NCBI GenBank assembly: GCA_902468695.1
Contig: CABQZS010000182.1
Coordinates: forward strand, 1 to 13,139
Reading direction: 5' to 3'
From: an uncultured Collinsella sp.
Lineage (GTDB): Bacteria; Actinomycetota; Coriobacteriia; Coriobacteriales; Coriobacteriaceae
Length of the DNA stretch: 13,139 nucleotides
Within the stretch, counting starts at the first letter, position 1. Each line of letters opens with the position of its first letter. Under the pieces are notes generated by a model that ran no database searches, was not told where the DNA came from, and saw nothing but the letters and a program-made list of their open reading frames with translations. Below are positions 1 through 6,339 of this stretch, one piece after another. Made by a program: the position numbers and the translations under genes.

Positions 1-384
1 GACCGCGCCAAGCTCGTCGCCATCACCGTGCTCACGAGCATGAACCAGGATGCCTTGAGCGAGATCGGCGTCGAGTCGCCCGTGGCCGAGGAGGCCGCCC
101 GCCTGGCAAAGCTCGCTCAGGCCAACGGCATCGACGGTATCGTGTGCTCGCCGATGGAGGCTCACGACATGCGTGAGCTGCTGGGTCCCGATGCCCTGAT
201 CGTGACTCCGGGTGTGCGTCCGGTGGGTGCCGCCCTTGGTGACCAGTCTCGCGTGGCGACGCCTTCCCAGGCTATCGAGCGCGGCGCAAGCCACATTGTG
301 GTGGGCCGTCCCATCACCGGTGCCGACGATCCGGTTGCCGCCTTTGACGCCATCGTCGCCGAGCTGGTCGAAAACGTCGCGTAA
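1..384 (+). CDS. pyrF: Orotidine 5'-phosphate decarboxylase, C-terminal part (5' end outside window)
   Basis: The reading frame is open from base 1 to the TAA at 382-384, giving 127 residues of a protein whose start lies upstream. OMP decarboxylase converts orotidine 5'-phosphate to UMP, the last step of de novo pyrimidine synthesis, in the cytoplasm. The visible half carries the family's phosphate-binding end: the strand and loop LIVTPGVRP (about codons 66-74 of the fragment), followed by the GASHIVVGRPIT segment (about codons 95-106), both hallmarks of short-type bacterial PyrF. The catalytic DxKxxD motif should lie upstream and cannot be checked. The next gene is 239 bases downstream and has its own promoter, so pyrF probably ends the preceding pyrimidine operon. 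The order pyrF then mIHF gene then gmk is seen in other Actinobacteria. Confidence 0.93.
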   Translation, partial: DRAKLVAITVLTSMNQDALSEIGVESPVAEEAARLAKLAQANGIDGIVCSPMEAHDMRELLGPDALIVTPGVRPVGAALGDQSRVATPSQAIERGASHIVVGRPITGADDPVAAFDAIVAELVENVA

Positions 385-429
385 AAGATTCCCCTAAGTC
401 ACCACTTTTGGGTCTCATTAGTACAAAAT

Positions 430-487
430 AGCCCCTGTGCCTGCGTAAACTTTCCCATCCTTTGTGTGGAATCGCAGGTCAGGGGCT
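430..487 (+). other. Large imperfect inverted repeat downstream of pyrF
   Basis: AGCCCCTG (430-437) pairs with CAGGGGCT (480-487), and CCTGCG (440-445) pairs with CGCAGG (473-478), separated by a small internal loop. TTCC (452-455) and GGAA (468-471) can extend the stem inside the loop. No T-run follows, so this is not a textbook intrinsic terminator. It may be a weak or factor-dependent terminator or processing site for pyrF mRNA. The pairing is seen directly; the role is inference. Confidence 0.5.
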
Positions 488-517
488 TAACTTTGGGCGC
501 AGTATATTGCACTTTTT

Positions 518-545
518 GCGGGTATCGTCTAACCTATGGACCCGC
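518..545 (+). other. Second inverted repeat in the pyrF-mihF spacer
   Basis: GCGGGT (518-523) and ACCCGC (540-545) form a 6-bp inverted repeat around a 16-base loop. It lies just upstream of the promoter dyad of the next operon. No function can be assigned; an upstream regulatory site is possible. Confidence 0.3.
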
Positions 546-550
546 GATTG

Positions 551-582
551 GGCATTTTGTACGTTCTACGTGCTAAAATGCC
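551..582. promoter_or_regulatory. Dyad overlapping the mihF promoter, candidate operator
   Basis: GGCATTTT (551-558) and AAAATGCC (575-582) are perfect 8-base inverted arms. Between them are two ACGT tetramers (561-564 and 568-571) around TCT, giving a nearly symmetric structure. The right arm covers the -10 hexamer and the whole dyad lies upstream of the predicted start of transcription, so it would act as DNA, not as an RNA hairpin. A repressor or autoregulatory site is an inference. Confidence 0.4.
571..579 (+). promoter_or_regulatory. Extended -10 promoter of the mihF-gmk-rpoZ-thiI operon
   Basis: TGC followed by TAAAAT (574-579) is an extended -10 element. No convincing -35 stands at 17 bases, although TTGGGC at 548-553 is 20 bases away. 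Transcription would begin near 586, leaving a leader of about 38 bases before the ATG at 624. The hexamer overlaps the right arm of the dyad at 551-582. Confidence 0.55.
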
Positions 583-613
583 AATTATTGAATCAGATAT
601 AACCCAACTATTT

Positions 614-619
614 GGAGGT
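614..619 (+). promoter_or_regulatory. Ribosome binding site fixing the mihF start
   Basis: GGAGGT ends five bases before the ATG at 624. It excludes the in-frame TTG at 612, which lies upstream of most of this site. Confidence 0.85.
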
Positions 620-623
620 ACGA

Positions 624-932
624 ATGGCACTCCCTCAGCTTACCGACGAGCAGCGCAAGCAGGCTCTTGAGAAGGCTGCTGCCGCACGTCACGCCCGCGC
701 TGAGCTTCGCGAGCAGATCAAGAAGGGCGAGAAGTCCCTCGAGTCCGTGCTCAACTCCGATGACCCCATCGCTTCCCGTATGAAGGTTTCCACCCTCATC
801 GAGTCTCTCCCTGGTTATGGCAAGGCCAAGGCCGCCAAGATCATGGAGGAGCTCGGTATCTCCGCTACCCGTCGCGTCCAGGGCCTCGGCGTCCGTCAGC
901 GCGAGCAGCTCCTCGAGCAGCTGACCAAATAA
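624..932 (+). CDS. mihF: Integration host factor, actinobacterial type (mIHF)
   Basis: This 102-residue basic protein matches actinobacterial IHF, a nucleoid-associated DNA-bending protein unrelated to the HU/IHF alpha-beta family. In mycobacteria it was found as the host factor for phage L5 integration, and it is essential there. The N-terminal third is a long charged helix rich in Ala, Lys, Arg and Glu (about residues 7-45). A helix-turn-helix-hairpin-like part follows, with LPGYGKAKAAKIMEELGI at about 62-79 and the conserved RRVQGLGVRQ at 83-92. The length agrees with the family (about 100-105). The ATG at 624 is chosen for its strong GGAGGT site. It is the first gene of an operon with gmk, rpoZ and thiI; the stop codon directly abuts the gmk start. 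Assignment is secure; a role in chromosome compaction or recombination is from family knowledge. Confidence 0.94.
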   Translation: MALPQLTDEQRKQALEKAAAARHARAELREQIKKGEKSLESVLNSDDPIASRMKVSTLIESLPGYGKAKAAKIMEELGISATRRVQGLGVRQREQLLEQLTK

Positions 933-1502
933 GTGAGCGCTCAGGATTCCAAGCTCTTTGTGATTTCTGGACCGTCAGGCGCAGGCAAGGGTACGCTCGT
1001 CACTCGTGTGCGCGAGCGCCGCTCGAACCTGGGCCTGACGGTTTCGGCTACCACGCGAGCACCACGCAAAGGTGAGGTCGACGGCGTCAACTACTTTTTT
1101 CTGACGCGCGAGGAGTTCGACCGCCGCGTGGCAAACGGTGAGTTTGTTGAGTGGGCCGAGGTCCACGGTAACTGCTACGGCACGTTGGTGAGCGAGGTCA
1201 CATCCAAGCTTGCCTCGGGCTCGTCTCTGATTTTGGAGATCGATGTCCAGGGCGCCCTGCAGGTGAAGGAGCGTTTCCCCGAGGCCGTGCTGATCTTTAT
1301 CAAGCCGCCTTCGCTTGAGGTGCTCCGCGAGCGTCTAGTCGGTCGCGGTACCGAGACGCCCGAGACGATTGAGCTGCGTATGGCAAACGCCGCCGATGAG
1401 CTTGCCCTTGCCGACCACTACGACGACGTCGTGGTTAATGACGATCTCGACCGCGCGACCGATGAGCTCGTTCGCGTTCTCGATATGCATGAAAGGATCT
1501 GA
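933..1502 (+). CDS. gmk: Guanylate kinase
   Basis: This 189-residue cytoplasmic enzyme phosphorylates GMP to GDP with ATP, linking purine synthesis and salvage to GTP and dGTP supply. The P-loop GPSGAGKG is at residues 13-20. The GMP-binding region follows, with SATTRAPRKGEVDG at about 38-51 and the family's NYFF and EFVEWAEVHGNCYGT stretches. The IDVQGA segment (about 107-112) is the conserved Walker B-like strand. The lid region LVGRGTE lies around 133-139. Length is typical (185-210). The start is GTG at 933, immediately after the mihF stop with only a weak Shine-Dalgarno sequence, so translation is probably coupled to mihF. The rpoZ start follows five bases after the TGA at 1500-1502. Confidence 0.97.
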   Translation: MSAQDSKLFVISGPSGAGKGTLVTRVRERRSNLGLTVSATTRAPRKGEVDGVNYFFLTREEFDRRVANGEFVEWAEVHGNCYGTLVSEVTSKLASGSSLILEIDVQGALQVKERFPEAVLIFIKPPSLEVLRERLVGRGTETPETIELRMANAADELALADHYDDVVVNDDLDRATDELVRVLDMHERI

Positions 1503-1507
1503 GGTCC

Positions 1508-1789
1508 GTGTCCGTTGTAAAGCCTTGCATTGACGATCTTCTGGAGAAGACCGATCACAACCGCTTCCTGCTCGCTTCGCTTGCCTCCAAGCGCGCCTGC
1601 GACATCAATAGCATGCTGCGTGGCCAGCACAACCGCGTGCTTGCCGTCCAGGATGTCGATGACATCACCATCGGGCTTTCCGGTGCCGATACCATCTCGA
1701 TGGCTATGGACGAGATTGTCGACGGCGACATCTCTTACGACGAGGCCCGTTACGAGAAGGCGCTCGGCCACAAGGTTGCTGAAGCCTAA
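1508..1789 (+). CDS. rpoZ: DNA-directed RNA polymerase omega subunit
   Basis: This 93-residue protein is the small omega subunit that chaperones beta' into RNA polymerase. The N-terminal part carries the RpoZ signature: a proline-initiated helix (PCIDDLLEKT at about 6-15), RFLLASLASKRACDI (about 19-33), then an NSMLRG helix. Downstream residues are acidic and variable, as is normal for the family. The GTG at 1508 is used, with AAGGA at 1493-1497 as a plausible ribosome site ten bases upstream. The gene follows gmk at five bases, the common gmk-rpoZ pair of many bacteria. Its TAA directly abuts the thiI ATG. In mycobacteria coaBC comes next, so the partner thiI is a local difference. Confidence 0.95.
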   Translation: MSVVKPCIDDLLEKTDHNRFLLASLASKRACDINSMLRGQHNRVLAVQDVDDITIGLSGADTISMAMDEIVDGDISYDEARYEKALGHKVAEA

Positions 1790-3034
1790 ATGGCGGCTCG
1801 CGTCTGCCTGGTCCACTATCACGAGGTTGGACTGAAGGGTAAGAACCGCGCACATTTTGAGCATATCCTCATGGATAACATCAAGGCGGCCTTGGCCGCC
1901 TTTTCCGTGAATGCCGTGTCTCGAATTTCCGGTTATATCCTCGTGACCTTTAACGAGCATCAGGCCGACGAGGCGGCGCGTGTCATTCGCACCGTTCCCG
2001 GCGTTGCTCGTGTGTCTTTGGCGTATCACACGAACCGCGACCCGCAGGAGTACTGCGCCGCCGCCGTCAAGGCGCTGCGCGAGTTTGGTTCCTTCGATTC
2101 GTTTAAGGTGCACGCCAAGCGCTCCAATACTGACTATGAGCTCACCTCGATTGACATCAACCGTCAGGTGGGCGAGGTGCTGTGTGAGGCCTTCCCCGAT
2201 AAAAAGGTTCAAATGCACGACCCCGATGCGATGGTGCACGTACTGGTGGTCCAGGGTAGCGTTTATGTGTACGCGCGCTCCGAGCGCGGCGTGGGCGGTT
2301 TGCCGGTGGGTTCTGCCGGCAAGGTCGTGACGCTGCTGTCGTCGGGTATTGATTCTCCGGTGGCGACCTGGATGCTCGCGCGTCGCGGCGCGGTGTGCGT
2401 GCCGGTACATTTCTCAGGTCGTCCGCAGACGCCCGACACGAGCGAGTATTTGGTGCAGGACATCATCCGTGCGCTTGAGCCGGGTGTCCAGATCGGCCGC
2501 CTGTACGTGGTGCCGTTTGGCGACTGCCAGCGTGAGATTTCGGTCACCTGTCCCAGCAACCTGCGCGTGATCATGTATCGCCGCATTATGTATTCGGTTG
2601 CCGAGCGCATTGCACACATCGAGGGCGCCAAGGCCATCGTGACGGGCGAATCGCTTGGACAGGTTGCCTCCCAAACGCTTGAGAATATCATGGCCGTTAA
2701 CGAGGCCGTGAAGATCCCCGTGTTCCGTCCTCTTATCGGTTCGGACAAGCAGGAGATCATCGCGCGTGCCGAAGAGATCGGTACCTTCGATATCTCGACC
2801 GAGGCCGCTCCCGACTGCTGCACGCTCTTTATGCCGCGCCGCCCCGAGACGCACGCCAAACTCGATGCCGTGCATGAGGCGTGGGAGTTGTTCGATCACG
2901 AGGAGATGATCGAGCGCCTGCTCAAGCAGACCGAGTACATTGACTTCGAGAGCAACACGTATAAGGCCCCTAAGACCTTAAAACGCAAACATTCGGAGCT
3001 TGCTCCGCGTGAGATTTACCAAGATCACGAGTAA
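1790..3034 (+). CDS. thiI: tRNA 4-thiouridine synthase / thiamine sulfurtransferase ThiI (no rhodanese domain)
   Basis: This 414-residue cytoplasmic enzyme adenylates uridine 8 of tRNA and inserts sulfur from a cysteine desulfurase; the family also serves thiazole synthesis for thiamine. The order is an N-terminal ferredoxin-like region containing EVGLKGKNR (12-20), a THUMP domain (about 60-165), and a PP-loop ATPase domain from about 178. The PP-loop reads SSGIDSP at 184-190; the usual form is SGGIDSP, so one glycine is serine here. PDCCTLF at 341-347 holds the conserved cysteine pair region. The protein stops after the AANH domain, so, as in Bacillus ThiI, it lacks the C-terminal rhodanese domain of E. 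coli ThiI and needs sulfur from an external donor. The ATG abuts the rpoZ stop. It is the last gene of the operon, and a strong terminator follows ten bases after its stop. Confidence 0.95.
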   Translation: MAARVCLVHYHEVGLKGKNRAHFEHILMDNIKAALAAFSVNAVSRISGYILVTFNEHQADEAARVIRTVPGVARVSLAYHTNRDPQEYCAAAVKALREFGSFDSFKVHAKRSNTDYELTSIDINRQVGEVLCEAFPDKKVQMHDPDAMVHVLVVQGSVYVYARSERGVGGLPVGSAGKVVTLLSSGIDSPVATWMLARRGAVCVPVHFSGRPQTPDTSEYLVQDIIRALEPGVQIGRLYVVPFGDCQREISVTCPSNLRVIMYRRIMYSVAERIAHIEGAKAIVTGESLGQVASQTLENIMAVNEAVKIPVFRPLIGSDKQEIIARAEEIGTFDISTEAAPDCCTLFMPRRPETHAKLDAVHEAWELFDHEEMIERLLKQTEYIDFESNTYKAPKTLKRKHSELAPREIYQDHE

Positions 3035-3044
3035 TTTTGTGCAT

Positions 3045-3077
3045 AGACCGACGATGCGTCTGCATCGTCGGTCTTTT
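3045..3077 (+). terminator. Intrinsic terminator of the mihF-gmk-rpoZ-thiI operon
   Basis: A perfect 13-bp stem (3045-3057 with 3062-3074) closes a four-base GTCT loop and runs into TTTT (3074-3077). It begins ten bases after the thiI stop. The other strand has no T-run, so it acts in the + direction. Confidence 0.92.
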
Positions 3078-3153
3078 GCTATCTGGGCATTTTGCGGCTA
3101 AGTGTTCATTTGCTGACGTGTGCCTGAATAAATGGACAGATTTGTGCAAGGTT

Positions 3154-3183
3154 TTGGTCGGTTTTTGGTTTGACCGCTAAAAC
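3154..3183 (+). promoter_or_regulatory. Possible promoter of comEA-comEC
   Basis: TTGGTC (3154-3159) and TAAAAC (3178-3183) are 18 bases apart. Transcription would begin near 3190, giving a leader of about 58 bases. Both hexamers deviate from consensus, so this is only a candidate. The -10 overlaps a perfect palindrome at 3179-3190. Confidence 0.35.
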
Positions 3184-3190
3184 CGGTTTT
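3179..3190. promoter_or_regulatory. Perfect 12-bp palindrome AAAACCGGTTTT upstream of comEA
   Basis: AAAACCGGTTTT is its own reverse complement and overlaps the candidate -10. CGGTTTT at 3159-3165 can also pair with AAAACCG at 3179-3185. This could be an operator for the competence genes; the role is inferred. Confidence 0.35.
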
Positions 3191-3234
3191 GGAGCGTGGC
3201 TGTTGCAGGGCTCTTTTCCTGACACGATGTTGTT

Positions 3235-3240
3235 GGGAGG
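3235..3240 (+). promoter_or_regulatory. Ribosome binding site fixing the comEA start
   Basis: GGGAGG stands seven bases before the ATG at 3248. Longer in-frame starts (TTG at 3170, ATG at 3227) lie upstream of it and would add residues before the expected short basic N terminus. Confidence 0.8.
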
Positions 3241-3247
3241 TTTTGCT

Positions 3248-3961
3248 ATGGCGCAGCGCGAACAACACGAACGGGTCAAAAAGATGGACCGCTGGGCGGG
3301 CAAGCTACTCGGTCATAAGGCAGTGGTGATGGCGATACTGGTCGTCATTGCGATGGCGAGTGGACTGGCGATGGCGAACCTTGGCGGCGGTGCCGGTGGC
3401 GTGTCGTTTGAGCGCACTGACGGTCCGGGCTCGTTGGTGGAGCCGGGATCCGGTGATGCCTCGAGCGGAAAGACATCCGAAGGTTCTTCGTCTAAGGCGT
3501 CTGCCGCGGCAGAGGTCTATGTCGATGTCGATGGCGCCGTTGTGTCGCCCGGTGTATATCGTCTCAAGGACGGCGCGCGGGTGGCTCAGGCGATTGATGC
3601 CGCCGGCGGGCTGGCGCCCGAGGCAGACGTTACGGGGCTCAATCGGGCATCTAAGGTCGTCGATGGACAGAAGATTTACGTTCCAACGGTAGGGGAGCAG
3701 CAGGCGTCCATTGCGGAAGCCGGTGTTGATGGTGGGGCTTTCGCATCATCGGACGTGAGTGGCGCAACAGGTCTAGTAAACATCAATACGGCAAGCGCGG
3801 CAGAGCTGCAGACGCTTTCGGGCATCGGCCCCTCCATGGCCCAGTCGATTATCGATGAGCGGACAAAGAACGGTGCTTTTGCCTCGGTTGACGATCTGAT
3901 GCGTGTGTCGGGAATCGGCGAGAAGAAGCTTGCCAAAATCAAAGATTGCATCTGCGTATGA
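3248..3961 (+). CDS. comEA: ComEA family competence DNA receptor (SLBB and helix-hairpin-helix protein)
   Basis: This 237-residue membrane-anchored protein binds double-stranded DNA outside the membrane and hands it to the ComEC channel during natural transformation. A basic N terminus (1-24) precedes one membrane segment (about 25-43). Next come a Gly/Ser/Glu-rich flexible linker (about 46-87), an SLBB domain (about 89-146, YVDVDGAVVSPGVY to GQKIYVPT), and a second linker. The C-terminal DNA-binding helix-hairpin-helix pair (about 176-237) shows VNINTASAAELQTLSGIG and LMRVSGIGEKKLAKI. Two cysteines lie in the last four residues. The length and SLBB-HhH layout match Gram-positive ComEA. The stop overlaps the comEC start (ATGA), so the two are translationally coupled. 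Assignment is firm; whether the organism is transformable cannot be judged here. Confidence 0.94.
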   Translation: MAQREQHERVKKMDRWAGKLLGHKAVVMAILVVIAMASGLAMANLGGGAGGVSFERTDGPGSLVEPGSGDASSGKTSEGSSSKASAAAEVYVDVDGAVVSPGVYRLKDGARVAQAIDAAGGLAPEADVTGLNRASKVVDGQKIYVPTVGEQQASIAEAGVDGGAFASSDVSGATGLVNINTASAAELQTLSGIGPSMAQSIIDERTKNGAFASVDDLMRVSGIGEKKLAKIKDCICV

Positions 3962-6261
3962 GTGCGACCGAGCGCGAGCATGTGATGCCTCCGCGACCCC
4001 TGATACCGTGGACGATGGCCCTGTGTGCCGGCATGTGCATGAGCTGCGCCTTGGTGCTCAACGTGGCCGCTGATGCGCTGCTGAGGGAGCAGGCGCCGGC
4101 GGTCGGGCCGCTATGGGCCATTCCCGTCGCGGCGGCGGTATTCGTTGTGCTGGCTCAATCTTGTGCGCGGCTTGCCCCTTGGGAGCGGTGGCTGTATGCC
4201 GCGTCCGTCGGTCTCGTGGTGGGAGCGGTCGTCTCGGCGTGGTGGGCTGTGGGCGCGCTAAGCGCCTCGAAGGCTCTCGACGGTCGAGCGGCAAGCAGCC
4301 TCGAGTTTGTCGTGCAGGGTGATCCATCCATAAACGACGACGTGTATTCCTATACCTGCGAGGCGCGCGCGGACGGTAAGAACTTGGCAACGGTTCGCCT
4401 ATCGTGTGACCGCGAGCTCAAGGTCGGGGCGCACGCACGTGTTATCGGTCGCGTTTCACGTTTTGAGAACGATGCATATGGACGATCGCGCGTGCTCCGA
4501 GGCGAGGTGCGCAAGGTAAAAGCCGTTCGGATTGTGTCGGTCGATGAGGGCTCTCCGGGGCCGCTGCTTCGGCTGCGAAATGGGCTGCTTGCGTCCATCG
4601 CGCCTGCGACCGACCCGGCGCGTGCGCTCATAGCCGGTGTCGTCTGCGGTCGTTCGGCCGAGCTGCGCGCCCAGCCGGCGGGCGACTGGTTTTCGGTGAC
4701 GGGAACGGCGCATCTCATCGCCGTCTCGGGCAGCCATTTGGCTATCGTGGGGTTTGTAATCGAGGGTGTATTGCAAAAGACTCGGTGCTCACGTGGTCTT
4801 CAGCGGGCGATATTGGCGGTAACACTTGTGGGCTACGCTGCCTTTACGGGCGCGTCTCCCTCGGCCGTGCGCGCGTGCTGCATGGTGTTCACGACGCTTG
4901 TCGTAAACGGCGCGGGGCGTCGCCGGCACGGCGCATCGGCACTCTTCGCAACCATGTCCATCTTTGTGTTACTGCGGCCGACGGTGCTGTTCGAGATGGG
5001 CTTTCAGCTTTCATGTGCCAGCGTCTTTGCCATCCTGTGCTTTTGCCCGTACGCCACCTACGCTTTGGGTGAGCTGGGTGTGCCATCGGGCGTTGCCAGC
5101 ATGCTTTCCGTCACACTGTGCTCGCAGTTGGCGACGCTCCCCATTACCATTCCTGCCTTCGGTACGTTCTCGCTCATTGCTCCGCTGGCAAATGCGGTCA
5201 TCGGTCCGGTGGTGAGCGTACTGCTTGCTGTGTCCATCGTGCTGGTTCCCTTTTCGCTCGTGGCACCGTTGCGGACTTGGGCGCTCGTTGTGCCCATGAT
5301 TGCCGCCCGTTGCGCGCTGTTCTTCGAGCAGCTGTTTGCCGCCGTGCCGGGTGCATCTGTGAGCGTGCCGCCCGATAGCATGTGGATTTACCTAGTGCCG
5401 TGTTTGCTGGCGGTTCTGCTGGTCTGGTGGCCGCGTCCCCGTGCGCGTCCTATGGCGGTGGGGCTTGCATGCCTGGTGCTCTTGGCTGCGATTCCGTACG
5501 TCTATTGGGACCGATACGCGCCGCCTGCGGTGACGGTGCTCGATGTTGGCCAGGCCGATGCGATTCTTATCCGCCAGGGCGGCGCAGTAGCGCTCGTCGA
5601 CTGCGGGCTCGACGAGCGTGTGGTGGCGGCGTTGGTTCGCAATAACGTGCACCACATCGATGCCGTCTTTGTGACGCATTGGGACGAGGACCACTGGGGT
5701 GGTCTGCCTGCCGTGCTCGAACAGTTTTCGGTCGGAACGATTGCCGTGGCGGCGGATGCGCTGGAGGATGCTCCTGCCGAGGTATTGAACCGACCTGGCG
5801 TGGAGTATCGGCAGGTGCGCCGTGGGGATACAGTCGACATCGGCTCATTTTGCGCCCGCGTGATGTGGCCATTCGAGTCCGTGGATGGCGAGGGAAATGA
5901 GGACTCGCTTGTCCTGCTGCTTTCTTATGTTCAGGAAGGCAAGAGCTTGCGCATACTCCTCACCGGTGATGCCGAGCTCGACCAAGAACAGGAATTCGTA
6001 CAGGAGGTGGGGGATATCGATGTCCTTAAACTTGGCCATCACGGCTCCAAGGTTTCAGTCGATGATGAGTTGCTGGACGTTCTGAAGCCCGAGCTTTCCC
6101 TTGCGAGCGCGGGCGAGGGGAATCGATACGGTCATCCGTCCGATGCCTGCATCGATGCCGTTAAGGAAGCGGGCGGCGCGTTCGCATGCACGATCGAGCA
6201 CGGCGACATTACCGTCACGCCGAGTGCGAATGGCTTTGCGATGCGATGCCAGCGACCGTGA
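3958..6261 (+). CDS. comEC: ComEC/Rec2 DNA uptake channel
   Basis: This 767-residue multi-pass membrane protein forms the channel that imports single-stranded DNA during transformation. N-terminal hydrophobic segments (about 17-37, 51-100) flank an OB-fold domain (about 112-200) with cysteines at 134 and 150, which may form a disulfide as proposed for B. subtilis ComEC. The Competence core starts at about 220, with the conserved ISVSGSH-like AVSGSHLAIVG (255-265), followed by many membrane helices to about 515. The C terminus is a metallo-beta-lactamase-like nuclease domain (about 524-767): VLDVGQADA at 527-535, THWDEDHWGG at 573-582 (HxDxDH), TGD at 669-671, LGHHGS at 692-697 and GHPS at 725-728. 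All metal-binding residues appear present. The ATG at 3958 overlaps the comEA stop. An alternative ATG at 3985 is possible. Confidence 0.95.
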   Translation: MSATEREHVMPPRPLIPWTMALCAGMCMSCALVLNVAADALLREQAPAVGPLWAIPVAAAVFVVLAQSCARLAPWERWLYAASVGLVVGAVVSAWWAVGALSASKALDGRAASSLEFVVQGDPSINDDVYSYTCEARADGKNLATVRLSCDRELKVGAHARVIGRVSRFENDAYGRSRVLRGEVRKVKAVRIVSVDEGSPGPLLRLRNGLLASIAPATDPARALIAGVVCGRSAELRAQPAGDWFSVTGTAHLIAVSGSHLAIVGFVIEGVLQKTRCSRGLQRAILAVTLVGYAAFTGASPSAVRACCMVFTTLVVNGAGRRRHGASALFATMSIFVLLRPTVLFEMGFQLSCASVFAILCFCPYATYALGELGVPSGVASMLSVTLCSQLATLPITIPAFGTFSLIAPLANAVIGPVVSVLLAVSIVLVPFSLVAPLRTWALVVPMIAARCALFFEQLFAAVPGASVSVPPDSMWIYLVPCLLAVLLVWWPRPRARPMAVGLACLVLLAAIPYVYWDRYAPPAVTVLDVGQADAILIRQGGAVALVDCGLDERVVAALVRNNVHHIDAVFVTHWDEDHWGGLPAVLEQFSVGTIAVAADALEDAPAEVLNRPGVEYRQVRRGDTVDIGSFCARVMWPFESVDGEGNEDSLVLLLSYVQEGKSLRILLTGDAELDQEQEFVQEVGDIDVLKLGHHGSKVSVDDELLDVLKPELSLASAGEGNRYGHPSDACIDAVKEAGGAFACTIEHGDITVTPSANGFAMRCQRP

Positions 6262-6269
6262 TGACATCG

Positions 6270-6299
6270 TTGGCGCGCGGTGGGCCCCTGGGCTAAAAT
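6270..6299 (+). promoter_or_regulatory. Promoter of holA
   Basis: TTGGCG (6270-6275) and TAAAAT (6294-6299) are 18 bases apart. The predicted start near 6306 gives a leader of about 34 bases. GGGCTAAAATGGC resembles the mihF -10 region (TGCTAAAATGCC). Confidence 0.55.
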
Positions 6300-6326
6300 G
6301 GCACGGTACGAATTCGAGAGTCTGCG

Positions 6327-6331
6327 GGAGG
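6327..6331 (+). promoter_or_regulatory. Ribosome binding site fixing the holA start
   Basis: GGAGG lies eight bases before the ATG at 6340, within a purine run (6326-6335). It excludes the longer in-frame GTG at 6280, which falls inside the predicted promoter. Confidence 0.8.
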
Positions 6332-6339
6332 GGAGCGCA

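Noticed and set aside
1418..2410. Minus-strand open frame (330 residues) across gmk, rpoZ and thiI
   Set aside because: It crosses three confirmed genes of a compact operon and is typical antisense codon shadow.
4785..5086. Additional small open frames within comEC on both strands
   Set aside because: They overlap the membrane core of comEC in other frames and lack ribosome sites and domain signals.
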